Source: Desulfocarbo sp964620595 (lineage in GTDB: Bacteria > Desulfobacterota > Desulfarculia > Desulfarculales > Desulfarculaceae). From it: DNA of 64,000 nt. The position numbers and the translations under genes are program-made. Below the pieces are notes generated by a model. It did no database searches. It saw only the letters and a program-made list of their open reading frames with translations, and was not told the DNA's origin. The stretch is from positions 1-64,000 of the forward strand of contig CAZUHP010000014.1 in assembly GCA_964620595.1 (NCBI GenBank). Direction: 5' to 3'. This document shows, piece by piece, positions 9,027 to 18,979 of this stretch. Within the stretch, counting starts at the first letter, position 1; every line of letters starts with the position of its first letter.

Positions 9027-9332
9027 CTGAAAACACCCCGTCAAATGCAATGGCAGTCACCGGTATGGTGACTCGTTTCTCACCTGGTTGCAACTGCTCC
9101 CCGCAAGGAGGCGCTGGGGCCGGCCTGGAAACGAGGTGCGCGGAGGAAGAACGCATGCTTGCAAGACAACGGGTGGGTGTTTGTCTGGTGCCACGGGCCG
9201 TTGGAGGCGGACAAGAGGAGGGTGGGGCGGTTCGGCTCTCCAAGCACAGAGGGCCGAACCTGCCCCAGACCAATCATGAGTCACCAGGTCCCTTTCAGGC
9301 CGGTTTCCAGCGGAAGGATGGGGCCGAGAGCC
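9027..9332. other. Intergenic stretch with one strong stem-loop
   Basis: About 300 bp between the chemoreceptor and the two-CW gene, both on the minus strand. No credible gene is seen. At 9229-9260, GGTTCGGCTCTC and GAGGGCCGAACC form a 12-bp stem (one G-T pair) with an 8-nt loop. It lies about 75 bp past the chemoreceptor stop and has no T-run, so it could be a 3' processing structure or a weak terminator. Confidence 0.5.
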
Positions 9333-11174
9333 TCAGGAACTCTCCAGCAGGAGCTGCTCCTCCTCGGCGGGCAGCTCCGGGGGTTGCCCCTCTTCTTCCT
9401 GGTCGCCTTTCTTGGCGCGCCGGCCGCCGCCTCCGTCCAGCACCTTCACCAGGTCTTCCACCACCTGGGCCAGTACCCGGGCCTGCTCGCTCATCTGGCC
9501 GGCGGCGTCGGCGCTCTGGGTGGCCTCGGCCGCGTTACGCTGGGTGACCGCGTCCACCTGGGTGAGCGCCTGGGATATCTGCTCCAGGCCGGAGCGCTGC
9601 TCGCCCGAGGCCTCGGCGATCTCCCGCACCAAGGCGGCGCTCTTTTGGGAGGCGTCGGCCATCTCGCGGAACTCGGCCTCGGTCTGGTCCACCAGGCTCA
9701 CCCCGGCCTTGACCTTGGAAAGCGCGTCCTGGATCAGGTCCTGGGTGCTCTTGGCGGCCTCGGCCGCGCGCATGGCCAGGTTTCTCACCTCGTCGGCCAC
9801 CACCGCGAAACCCGCCCCCGCCTCGCCGGCCCGGGCGGCCTCCACCGCCGCGTTCAGGGCCAGAAGGTTGGTCTGGAAGGCGATCTCGTCGATGGTCTTG
9901 ATGATCTTGCTTATCTCCTCGCTGGCGTTGGAGATTTCGCCCATGGCCTGGCTCATCTGCTGCATGGAGCCGCCCGCCCGCTCCACCAGGGACATGGTTT
10001 CCTCCATCAGGCCGCGGGCCTGGTGGGCGTTCTCCGCGTTCTGGCGGGTCATGGCGGTTATCTCTTCCTGGCTGGCCGCGGTCTCCTCCAGGCTGGCGGC
10101 CTGCTCGGTGGCGCCTTCAGCCAGGGCCTGGGAGGAGCGCTGGGTGGTGTCGGCCGAGGATTCCACCTTGTCCACCACCTCGCGCAGGGCAAAGACCGCC
10201 TGGTTCAAGGGCTTGAAGGTGCTGCGGATCAGGTAGAGTCCCCAGACCAGCAGGAAGATCGCCGCGACCAGGCCGACCACCAGGGCCAGCCAATAGCTGA
10301 GGCGCGACATGGACTCGATTTTCTTCTTGGTGTCCGCCTGCAACTGCTGGCCCATGCGGGACAGCTCTGCCGCTGCCTTGTCCAGGGAAGCCATGAGAAC
10401 CAGGTTGGCCTTCCAGAGCTTGTGCAGCTCTGCTTCGGCCTGATCGATGTTCTTGCTGTTGGCCTCCTGGGTCCGCCACGCCTTGGCGTATTCCTGGTCC
10501 TTGAGCTTGGGAAGCAGGGTGGCGGTGTTGTAGAACAGGAGCTTGCGCTCCTCCTCCACGATTTTCTTTTCCTTGAGGTAGGCCTTCTCGTCTTGGGTCA
10601 AAAAGAGGGCCAACACGTTGAGGATCAGGCGGTTTTCCAAGGAGATCAAGTCCTTGGCGGCGCTACGCAGGTTTTTGAAGTAGTCGTCCAGGCCTTCGCC
10701 GCTTTCCAGGAACAGCTCGCCCTCCAACTGGATCAAGGGCTGCACGATGCTGGTCTGGACGCTATGGGCCAGGTTTTGTCCTGCCCCGATCATGTCGCTG
10801 CGCCACTTGTTGATCTGCTCCACGTTGCCCTTGACCTTGCGGAACACCTTTTCAAAGGCCTGGATCTTACTCTTGGTAGCCTTGAGGTCGTTCCGTGCCT
10901 TTTTGTCAGCGGACTCGCTGGCGGCCTGGAGGATATTCTGAGCACTCTTGAGCAGTTTCAGCGTCTTTTGGGCATGCTCCGGCTTACCCTCCAGCAGAAA
11001 GAGGTGTTCGGCCACCCGGGCCGACTGAACCATGTTCAAAGCCTGCAACACCTGGTTGCTCATGTTTTGGGCCTGGCACACCTTGCGCTGAAGATAGTAA
11101 TTCCCACCGGTTACCACCCCCAGTGCGACCAGGGCCATCACCAACAACAACACCACCTTGCCCCGTAGGCTCAT
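9333..11174 (-). CDS. Methyl-accepting chemotaxis protein
   Basis: 613 aa chemoreceptor. TM1 is at about 8-25, followed by a long helical periplasmic ligand domain (about 30-290, rich in predicted helix, of the four-helix or HBM type rather than Cache). TM2 is at about 293-317 (YWLALVVGLVAAIFLLVWGL). The signalling hairpin tip matches the universal sequence (NLLALNAAVEAARAGEAGAG), flanked by methylation helices. It ends in an acidic Glu-rich tail without a CheR/CheB-tethering pentapeptide. AGGAGG sits five bases before ATG 11174. The downstream Cache protein (11354-11812) is upstream in the same direction and may be co-transcribed. Confidence 0.93.
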   Translation of the reverse strand: MSLRGKVVLLLVMALVALGVVTGGNYYLQRKVCQAQNMSNQVLQALNMVQSARVAEHLFLLEGKPEHAQKTLKLLKSAQNILQAASESADKKARNDLKATKSKIQAFEKVFRKVKGNVEQINKWRSDMIGAGQNLAHSVQTSIVQPLIQLEGELFLESGEGLDDYFKNLRSAAKDLISLENRLILNVLALFLTQDEKAYLKEKKIVEEERKLLFYNTATLLPKLKDQEYAKAWRTQEANSKNIDQAEAELHKLWKANLVLMASLDKAAAELSRMGQQLQADTKKKIESMSRLSYWLALVVGLVAAIFLLVWGLYLIRSTFKPLNQAVFALREVVDKVESSADTTQRSSQALAEGATEQAASLEETAASQEEITAMTRQNAENAHQARGLMEETMSLVERAGGSMQQMSQAMGEISNASEEISKIIKTIDEIAFQTNLLALNAAVEAARAGEAGAGFAVVADEVRNLAMRAAEAAKSTQDLIQDALSKVKAGVSLVDQTEAEFREMADASQKSAALVREIAEASGEQRSGLEQISQALTQVDAVTQRNAAEATQSADAAGQMSEQARVLAQVVEDLVKVLDGGGGRRAKKGDQEEEGQPPELPAEEEQLLLESS

Positions 11175-11353
11175 GGCGCCTCCTTGGGTTTGAACGTAAA
11201 CAAAAATCCCTCCCTATCCCGGCCACAGTCTGGACAGGTGGATCGGGGGGGGTGCGCCATACATGGCAACGCGCAGATGCCGCCTCCCAAAAAGGTCTCA
11301 GACCTCCCGGCCGGCGGGCAATAGCTTGCGGCCGGGAAGCCTGGGGAAAACAA

Positions 11354-11812
11354 CTACTTGTATATACCGCAGCCGAAGTACAGGTTCTCTCCGGGAACTC
11401 TCTCGATGTAGGAAGTCTTGGCCGAAGGCTTCTTCTCGCCGGGCTTGGGCCACATGTAGTCCACCCACCCCGAGCCTTTTTCCTTTGCCACCTTCACGAA
11501 TTCGTTGAAGAACTGCTTGCCGTTCACGTCCTTGAACAGGCTGAGGTCCTTGCCCACCAACTTGGGCTTGTAGGGGTGAGCCACCATTTGCACCTTGTCC
11601 AGGGAGCCGGCCCAGATGTAGAGATTGCCCTTGCAAAAGGGGCCGTGGGGGTCGGCAATGGCCTTGAGGGTGGCGTCCACGCCCTTCTCCTTGACCATGG
11701 CGATGGCTTTTTTCACATTGGCTTTGGCCTCTGCCGCCTGGTCTGCCCAGGCCATGCCCGCACCGCAAATCACCAACGCCAGAACCAGGGCGCCTACAAC
11801 GATCTTCCTCAT
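11354..11812 (-). CDS. Secreted single-Cache-domain protein
   Basis: 152 aa. A clear signal peptide (MRKIVVGALVLALVICGAGMAWA) is followed by one small Cache domain of the sCache_2 type (GPFCKGNLYIWAGSLDKVQMVAHP, then VDYMWPKPG), with no membrane anchor or output domain. Such domains normally bind small carboxylates as the outer part of receptors; a free periplasmic copy suggests a binding protein that presents ligand to a receptor. The chemoreceptor 180 bp downstream on the same strand is the obvious candidate partner, but this is inference. AGGAGG lies five bases before the ATG. Confidence 0.8.
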   Translation of the reverse strand: MRKIVVGALVLALVICGAGMAWADQAAEAKANVKKAIAMVKEKGVDATLKAIADPHGPFCKGNLYIWAGSLDKVQMVAHPYKPKLVGKDLSLFKDVNGKQFFNEFVKVAKEKGSGWVDYMWPKPGEKKPSAKTSYIERVPGENLYFGCGIYK

Positions 11813-12306
11813 CCCAACCTCCTTACTAGGTTAATGGTTGTTCGGACGCCACCCCACACTTGGGCGAGGGGGCGCTACGTCCAGGCAAGAATGTGGTCTT
11901 GTCATTTGGTCAACAACCGAGCGGGGCAGGCCGGCCGTGATGAATTGACCACTTAACGAGATGCAGTGTGGCAAAGCTGTGGATAAGGCATCATACAAAT
12001 TCGTTCGGCGAAAAGTCAAGATGGTTATCTAGATTATTGAGAGGTATTTATCGGTGTATATAAGGCTTTGCACAACAGCAAACTAGCGGCTTTCCTGTTT
12101 TCTCGGCCGGGGATATCTACAAAAGGTCAGTTTCGGTTGCCGAGCCGGGTTTGCCGCGCTGTACCCCTTGGCGCACAAGCCACACCTTGTGATTAAGTTG
12201 GCGGGGCCGGCAACGGCCCCACCGCGCAAAGCTTTTCTCTTGATTCCCGGCGCATGCGGGTTATGATAAGCTTTTCCCCAGGATAGACCGGGGGAGGCAG
12301 GCCGGC
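11813..12306. other. Divergent intergenic region
   Basis: About 490 bp between the Cache gene (minus) and xerC (plus). No gene-like frame has a plausible start and coding pattern. It holds a GGGGCCG/CGGCCCC hairpin at 12203-12220 and the predicted xerC promoter; the middle part is more AT-rich than its surroundings. Confidence 0.5.
12240..12267 (+). promoter_or_regulatory. Predicted sigma70 promoter of xerC-hslV-hslU
   Basis: TTGATT at 12240-12245 and TATGAT at 12262-12267 with a 16-bp spacer lie about 40 bp before the xerC ATG; GGGGGAGG then precedes the start. Sequence prediction only. Confidence 0.5.
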
Positions 12307-13323
12307 ATGGACCAACAGGTGCGGGAGTTCGCCGCGTTCTTGAGCGAGGGCAAGGGCCGCTCGCCCCACACCGTGGCGGCCTACACCCGTGATGTCCGGC
12401 AGTTCCGGGAGTTTGTGGCGGCGCGGCGCCGGGTGGAGAGCTGGGACCAGATCGAGGTGGCCGACGTGCGCGCCTTCATGGCCCAGGGGCTCAAGACCCA
12501 GGCCCGGAGCACCACGGCCCGTAAGCTGGCCAGCCTGCGCGCGTTCTTTGAGTTCTTGCGCGAGCAAGGCCTGGCCACCGACCCTTCGCGCCTGGTGCAG
12601 CCGCCCAAGCAGGGAAAGCCCCTGCCCCGGCGCCTGAGCGTGGACGAGGCCTTCCACCTGGTGGAGGCCGAGCGCCCGGCCCGCCGCCCCTATGGGACCG
12701 AGAAACGGCGCCAAGCCCTCGAGCTGCGGGACCGGGCCCTGTTGGAGCTGATCTACTCCAGCGGGCTCAGGGTGCAGGAGGCGGCCGGCCTGGAGGTGGA
12801 CGATCTGCGCCTGGACCTGGGCCTGGTGCATGTGCGCCGGGCCAAGGGCTCTCGCGAGCGGGTGGTGCCAGTGGGGGGCAAGGCCGGGGAGGCGCTCGCC
12901 GCCTATCTGGCCGCGCGCAAGGAATTGCTGCCCAAAGGGGGCAAGGCGGAAAAAACCGAGCGGCGCGACGGGGGGCGCGACGAGGGCCAGGCGTTGTTTC
13001 TGAACGCCAGGGGAGGCCGGCTCAGCACCCGGAGCATGCAGAACCTCTTGGCCGAGCGCTTGGGCGGGCTCAGCGTGGGGCGCAAGGTCAGCCCCCACTC
13101 CCTGCGCCACGCCATGGCCACCCACCTTTTGGAGGGCGGCGCGGACTTGCGCTCGGTGCAGGAGATGCTGGGACACCGGAGCCTCAGCACCACCCAGAAG
13201 TACACCCATCTGACCATCGAGCATCTGATGAAGGTGTACGACCGGGCCCACCCCCGGGCCCAGGAAGACACGGGGCCGGGCAAGGGCCCGGCCACCGGAG
13301 GGCAAGGTGACGAAACAAGTTGA
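12307..13323 (+). CDS. xerC: Tyrosine recombinase XerC
   Basis: 338 aa. With XerD it resolves chromosome dimers at dif. An N-terminal SAM-like core-binding domain spans about 1-90. The catalytic set is complete: Arg155 (SGLRVQEA), Lys180, His264-x-x-Arg267 (HSLRH), His290 (GHRS) and nucleophile Tyr299. The xerC-hslV-hslU order is a classic conserved cluster, which supports XerC over an integrase. Odd points: an extra segment at about 211-228 (KGGKAEKTERRDGGRDEGQ) between the catalytic Lys strand and ALFLN is encoded in part by the same CGAC/G-run repeat found between genes in this window (12961-12985), and a Gly/Pro-rich tail follows the tyrosine. Confidence 0.93.
   Translation: MDQQVREFAAFLSEGKGRSPHTVAAYTRDVRQFREFVAARRRVESWDQIEVADVRAFMAQGLKTQARSTTARKLASLRAFFEFLREQGLATDPSRLVQPPKQGKPLPRRLSVDEAFHLVEAERPARRPYGTEKRRQALELRDRALLELIYSSGLRVQEAAGLEVDDLRLDLGLVHVRRAKGSRERVVPVGGKAGEALAAYLAARKELLPKGGKAEKTERRDGGRDEGQALFLNARGGRLSTRSMQNLLAERLGGLSVGRKVSPHSLRHAMATHLLEGGADLRSVQEMLGHRSLSTTQKYTHLTIEHLMKVYDRAHPRAQEDTGPGKGPATGGQGDETS
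12961..12985 (+). repeat. G-rich CGAC repeat unit inside xerC
   Basis: The stretch contains GCGACGGGGGGCGCGACGAG and encodes RRDGGRDEG in a loop that is normally shorter in XerC. It has the same composition and unit as the intergenic repeats at 15392, 18844 and elsewhere. Confidence 0.55.
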
Positions 13324-13338
13324 GCCAAAGGCTTTCTC

Positions 13339-13881
13339 ATGACCCACAGCAACCACATGCACGCCACTACCGTGATCGCCATAAAGCGCGGCGAGAAGGT
13401 GGTCATGGCCGCGGACGGCCAGGTGACCATGGGCGCCACCGTGGTCAAGGCCGGCGCCAAGAAGGTGCGCCGCCTGTACCATGACCAGGTGCTGGCCGGC
13501 TTTGCCGGCGCCACTGCCGACGCCTTCACCCTTTTCGAGCGCCTGGAGGGCAAGCTGGAGGCCTATGCCGGCAACCTCTCCCGCGCCGCGGTGGAGCTGG
13601 CCAAGGACTGGCGCACGGACAAGTCCCTGCGCCGGCTGGAGGCGCTGCTCCTGGCCGCGGACAAGGAACACCTGCTCCTCATCTCCGGCTCGGGCGACGT
13701 GATAAACCCCGAGGGCGAGGTGGCGGCCATCGGCTCGGGCGGGAGCTTCGCCCTGGCCGCGGCCCGGGCCCTGCTTAAGTACAGCGGCCTGCCGCCCGAG
13801 GACCTGGCCCGGGAGGCCATGGCCATTGCCGCGGATATTTGCATCTACACCAACCACAACATCACGGTCGAGGTGCTGTAG
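13339..13881 (+). CDS. hslV: HslV protease subunit of HslUV
   Basis: 180 aa, threonine peptidase of the two-component HslUV (ClpQY) protease. After a short propeptide (MTHSNHMHA) the mature enzyme should start at the TT pair (TTVIAIKRGEKVVMAADGQV), with Thr10 or Thr11 as nucleophile by family analogy; GSGGSFALAAA is the conserved central motif. ATG 13357 would also give a normal protein with a shorter propeptide. It sits 15 bp after xerC. A perfect 8-bp hairpin (CCCCCTGC/GCAGGGGG, 13891-13914) follows in the 144-bp gap to hslU. Confidence 0.96.
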   Translation: MTHSNHMHATTVIAIKRGEKVVMAADGQVTMGATVVKAGAKKVRRLYHDQVLAGFAGATADAFTLFERLEGKLEAYAGNLSRAAVELAKDWRTDKSLRRLEALLLAADKEHLLLISGSGDVINPEGEVAAIGSGGSFALAAARALLKYSGLPPEDLAREAMAIAADICIYTNHNITVEVL

Positions 13882-14025
13882 AGACGCGGACCCCCTGCAA
13901 ACAGCGGCAGGGGGACGGGGCAAACCATGAATCGGTTGGCGGGCGGATTCATCGCGTTGTAAAGTGAAGGTCTTCGCATTTTCGGAAGCTGTTTTTTCGC
14001 CCCAGGGGCGAGCATAGGAATAGAA

Positions 14026-15387
<1,362 letters not shown>

Positions 15388-15391
15388 AGGC

Positions 15392-15430
15392 CCGGCGACG
15401 GGGGCGACGGGAGGCGACGGGGGAGCGGGA
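15392..15430 (+). repeat. G-rich CGAC intergenic repeat after hslU
   Basis: Three to four units of (G)3-5CGAC starting five bases after the hslU stop, G-rich on the mRNA-sense strand. Confidence 0.75.
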
Positions 15431-15603
15431 AAGGCGTTGGTTGCGCAAGTAAATGCACCCGGGAGATGAGAAAAATTTAGGTCTTACTGCAAAGTGAATT
15501 AAAATTGATTTGCTGGGGCAGGAATGGTGTAGAGGTGCGTTTCTAAGATTATGCTCTTGTTTCGGCTCTAGCGATGGGCGTGTTTTTTGCGCGCGGAGAT
15601 TTT

Positions 15604-16671
15604 ATGCAAAAGAAATATTGTCGTTTATGTTGGAACTCCAAAAACTGGGAACAAGCAACCGGAGAAGCAGCAAGAATAGAATCTACTCCTTTTGTAGCCC
15701 AAAATGGGTTTGGATACGAAGAGTGGGCGTTTAATTATGATTGGATCCTTCCGGAGGTTATCGGTGACTCTGGGATTTATTTCAAGTATGCTTTTTTTGA
15801 ACCCGTCAGGAAACATAATCCAACAGATAAGGGAGAAAATCTTACTCTATTATTATACACAAGAACTCCTTCAAGGGATATATGCTGGGTAGCAACAATT
15901 AATAATGTTAAGCTCGTTGAAGAGAGTGAAGCATCGAAGGTGTTGGATGTGTATCGAAGGCGTGGCTGGCTCGATGAAATGGATCAGCAAATTAGAGAGG
16001 CCAAGCGAATTAACGATCTTGGCTATGACCCAGAGTGGTTAGATAAGGTTGCTCCCACAGCCATATTCAATGTTAAATTTAAAATAGAGGACGTTGATTT
16101 TTTTAATCTAATCCCAGTTGACCCCAATCGGCACAATAAGATCGTTAGGAACTCCCGATATCAATTAATGGAGTGGAGCGGAGAAATCCCTCAAGAAGTA
16201 AAAGAGAGCTTCCGATGTCCTGATAAAAATTTGGACAAGCCGAGTTTTGATCCGCGCAGATCAGAACATAAAAGAAAAAGATCCGCTATCAAAGCGACGA
16301 GATATGATCCTCTTCATGTGAAAATTCAGAATGGAATGTATGGCTGGTTAGCAAGTAAATATGGCGAAAATAATATTTCATATGAAGAAAACAACGTTGA
16401 TCTAGTGCTTAATGATAAGGAGGAAATAACCTTCTACGAAATTAAGACTCATAAGAGCGTTAAGCGATGCATCAGAGACGCGATTGGGCAATTGCTCGAG
16501 TACGCTTTTTTCCCAAACGATACACGGGCAGATCGCCTAATAGTTGTAGGTATGTGTGAGCCAAAACAACCCGATAAAGATTATACAAAGATGCTCAGAG
16601 AAAAATATGGGCTGCCGATTTATTATGCACAGTGGAAGATGGGGCCAAATAGATTACTGAAACCAATATAG
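15604..16671 (+). CDS. PD-(D/E)XK nuclease-like protein, AT-rich accessory gene
   Basis: 355 aa. The C-terminal part shows a PD-(D/E)XK core with QxxxY: HVKIQNGMYGWLASKYG (about 238-254), Asp266 (NNVDLVL), Glu279-Ile-Lys281 and Gln296-x3-Tyr300 (QLLEY). The N-terminal 200 residues (EEWAFN, then FKYAFFEPVRK, then LLLYTRT and WVATINNV) look like a separate beta-rich domain that could read DNA or a modified base, which is speculative. A CxxC (Cys6, Cys9) lies near the start. Base composition and codon use are far more AT-rich than both neighbours, which points to transfer. ATG 15604 is chosen because GGAG lies five bases before it. A restriction or defence role is likely but unproven. Confidence 0.65.
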   Translation: MQKKYCRLCWNSKNWEQATGEAARIESTPFVAQNGFGYEEWAFNYDWILPEVIGDSGIYFKYAFFEPVRKHNPTDKGENLTLLLYTRTPSRDICWVATINNVKLVEESEASKVLDVYRRRGWLDEMDQQIREAKRINDLGYDPEWLDKVAPTAIFNVKFKIEDVDFFNLIPVDPNRHNKIVRNSRYQLMEWSGEIPQEVKESFRCPDKNLDKPSFDPRRSEHKRKRSAIKATRYDPLHVKIQNGMYGWLASKYGENNISYEENNVDLVLNDKEEITFYEIKTHKSVKRCIRDAIGQLLEYAFFPNDTRADRLIVVGMCEPKQPDKDYTKMLREKYGLPIYYAQWKMGPNRLLKPI

Positions 16672-16683
16672 GAAATTTAACTG

Positions 16684-17568
16684 ATGACCGAGCAAGCAAA
16701 TCTCCGGGCCCAAACCCTGATCGAAGCGCTGCCCTACATCCAGCGCTTCTCCGGCCAGACCGTGGTCATCAAGTACGGCGGCGCGGCCATGAAGGACGAG
16801 GCCCTCAAAAAGAGCTTCGCCCTGAACGTCATCCTCCTGCGCGAGGTGGGCATCTACCCGGTGGTGGTGCACGGCGGCGGGCCCCAGATCGGAAACCTCC
16901 TGGAGCGCCTGAACATCCCCTGCCAGTTCGTGGAGGGCATGCGGGTCACCAGCCCCGAGGTCATGGACGTGGTGCAGATGGTCCTGGTGGGCCAGGTCAA
17001 CGCCAGCATCGTGAGCCTCATCAACCAGCACGGCGGCAGGGCCGTGGGCCTGAACGGCCATGACGGCCTTCTGACCCAGGCCGAGAAGATGCAGATGACC
17101 CGCCAGACCGCGGCCGACCAGCCGCCCGAGATCATCGACCTGGGCCTGGTGGGCAAGGTGGTCAAGGTCAACCCCCAGGTGCTGCACGCCCTGGAGCACG
17201 GCCGCTTCATCCCGGTCATCGCGCCGGTGGGCGTGGGGCCGCAGGGCGAGTCGCTCAACATAAACGCCGACCTGGTGGCCTCGGCCATGGCCGCGGGCCT
17301 CCGGGCCTCCAAGCTGGTGCTCCTCACCGACACCCCCGGCGTGCTGGACGCGGGCGGCGGGCTCATCCCCGAGCTGACCCGCGCCAAGGCCCAGGAGCTG
17401 ATCCAGCAGGGCACCATAGCCGGCGGCATGCTGCCCAAGGTGAACTGCTGCCTGGAGGCCCTGGAGGCCGGCGTGGAAAAGGCCCACATAATCGACGGCC
17501 GGGTGCCCAATGCCCTGCTCCTGGAGCTTTTCACCGACCAGGGCGTGGGCACCATCTTGGAAGGATAA
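16684..17568 (+). CDS. argB: N-acetylglutamate kinase
   Basis: 294 aa. Phosphorylates N-acetylglutamate in the second step of arginine synthesis. Amino-acid-kinase fold motifs include KYGGAAM at the N-terminus, VHGGGPQI, NADLVASAMA and LTDTPGVLD; the length is normal. The C-terminal basic helix with ELFTDQGVGT resembles arginine-inhibitable enzymes. It begins only 12 bp after the AT-rich nuclease-like gene, so that gene may have separated it from its original promoter or may now drive it. It heads the argBDFGH run. Confidence 0.97.
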   Translation: MTEQANLRAQTLIEALPYIQRFSGQTVVIKYGGAAMKDEALKKSFALNVILLREVGIYPVVVHGGGPQIGNLLERLNIPCQFVEGMRVTSPEVMDVVQMVLVGQVNASIVSLINQHGGRAVGLNGHDGLLTQAEKMQMTRQTAADQPPEIIDLGLVGKVVKVNPQVLHALEHGRFIPVIAPVGVGPQGESLNINADLVASAMAAGLRASKLVLLTDTPGVLDAGGGLIPELTRAKAQELIQQGTIAGGMLPKVNCCLEALEAGVEKAHIIDGRVPNALLLELFTDQGVGTILEG

Positions 17569-17637
17569 AAAGCGACCGCAAGGGCTCCCACCCCCCTTGG
17601 GCGCCCCCGGAGTCGGCAAGAACGCGAGGCAGGCAAA

Positions 17638-18843
17638 TTGAGCCAGAGCATCACTCAAACCATCGACCAGTGCACCATGACCACCTATGCCCGCCAGCCG
17701 GTCTGCTTCGTGCGCGGCGAGGGCATGAAGCTCTGGGACGAAAACGGCAAGGAATACCTGGACTTCCTGGCCGGCATCTCCGTGGTGGGCCTAGGCCACT
17801 CCCACCCCGGCGTGTGCCAGGCCGTGTGTAACCAGGCCCTCAAGCTCACCCACGTGAGCAACCTCTTCTACACCCAGCCCCAGGCCCGGGTGGCCCAGCT
17901 CCTGGTGGAAAACTCCTTTGCCGACCGCGTGTTCTTCTGCAACTCCGGGGCAGAGGCCAATGAGGGCGCCCTCAAGCTCTCCCGCCTCTGGGGCAAAAAG
18001 CACCTGAACGGTGCTTACGGTGTCATTACAATGTTGGGATCGTTCCACGGCCGCACCATGAAAACCCTCACCGCCACTGGCCAGGACAAGGTGAAAAAAG
18101 GTTTCGAGCCCCTGGTGCCCGGCTTTTCCCACGTGCCCTTCGGCGACCTGGACGCCTTGGACAAGGCCTGGGACGACAACACTTGTGCGGTCATGCTGGA
18201 GCCGGTCCTGGGCGAGGGCGGGGTGGTGGTGCCGCCCCCGGACTACCTGGCCGGGGTGCGCCGGCTGTGCAGCGAGCGCGGCGCCCTGCTCATCTTCGAC
18301 GAGATACAGACCGGCCTGGGCCGCACCGGCCGCTTGTTCGCCCACCAGTACGCGGGCGTGTCCCCGGACATCATGACCCTGGCCAAGAGCCTGGCCAACG
18401 GCCTGCCCGCCGGCGCGGTGTGCGCCAGCCAGGAGGTGGCCGCCCTCTTCACCCCCGGCACCCACGGCACCACCTTTGGCGCCGGGCCGGTGGTCATGGA
18501 GGCCGCCCGGGTGGTGCTGGAGACCCTAACCGCCCCGGGGTTCCTGGAGCGCACCGAGGGCACGGGCATCTACTTCCGCGAACAGCTCAAGGGCCTGGCC
18601 CAGTCCCACCCGGACAAGATAGCCCAGGTGCGCGGGGTGGGCCTCATGCTGGGCCTGGAGCTGAAGGGCCCGGGCGCGCCCCTGGTGTCCCGGCTCTTGG
18701 AGCGGGGGTTCGTGACCAACTGCACCCAGGATACGGTGCTCCGCTTCCTCCCCCCCTTGATCGTCATGCAGGAGCACATCGACGCCCTGGTGGACGCCCT
18801 GGACCAGGAGCTGGCCGTCTGGCAGCCCCAGGAGGCCGCCTGA
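17638..18843 (+). CDS. argD: Acetylornithine aminotransferase
   Basis: 401 aa PLP enzyme converting N-acetylglutamate semialdehyde to N-acetylornithine; ArgD homologs may also act on succinyl-diaminopimelate. Motifs are NSGAEANEGALKL, GSFHGRT, IFDEIQTGLGRTG and the PLP lysine in MTLAKSLANG. The start is TTG 17638 with GAGGCAGG before it: the usual N-terminal region (about 13 residues before MTTYARQPVCF) would be lost from the ATG at 17677. A G-rich CGAC repeat follows the stop. Confidence 0.96.
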   Translation: MSQSITQTIDQCTMTTYARQPVCFVRGEGMKLWDENGKEYLDFLAGISVVGLGHSHPGVCQAVCNQALKLTHVSNLFYTQPQARVAQLLVENSFADRVFFCNSGAEANEGALKLSRLWGKKHLNGAYGVITMLGSFHGRTMKTLTATGQDKVKKGFEPLVPGFSHVPFGDLDALDKAWDDNTCAVMLEPVLGEGGVVVPPPDYLAGVRRLCSERGALLIFDEIQTGLGRTGRLFAHQYAGVSPDIMTLAKSLANGLPAGAVCASQEVAALFTPGTHGTTFGAGPVVMEAARVVLETLTAPGFLERTEGTGIYFREQLKGLAQSHPDKIAQVRGVGLMLGLELKGPGAPLVSRLLERGFVTNCTQDTVLRFLPPLIVMQEHIDALVDALDQELAVWQPQEAA

Positions 18844-18905
18844 GACGGGGGGCGCGACGGGGGGGCGGAGGCGACGGGGCGGCGACGGGGGGGCGGGGGC
18901 GGAGA
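18844..18905 (+). repeat. G-rich CGAC intergenic repeat after argD
   Basis: Five or more CGAC or CGGAG units between runs of 4-7 G begin directly after the argD TGA and fill half of the gap to argF. G-rich on the sense strand. Confidence 0.75.
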
Positions 18906-18979
18906 GACTACAGGCGATAGGCAGGAGGGGCGGGGCAGGGGGACACGGCAATCACAAACCAAACGGAAACGTATTGAGC

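Noticed and set aside
12307..13323. Phage-type integrase
   Set aside because: The conserved xerC-hslV-hslU order and normal length favour the housekeeping recombinase.
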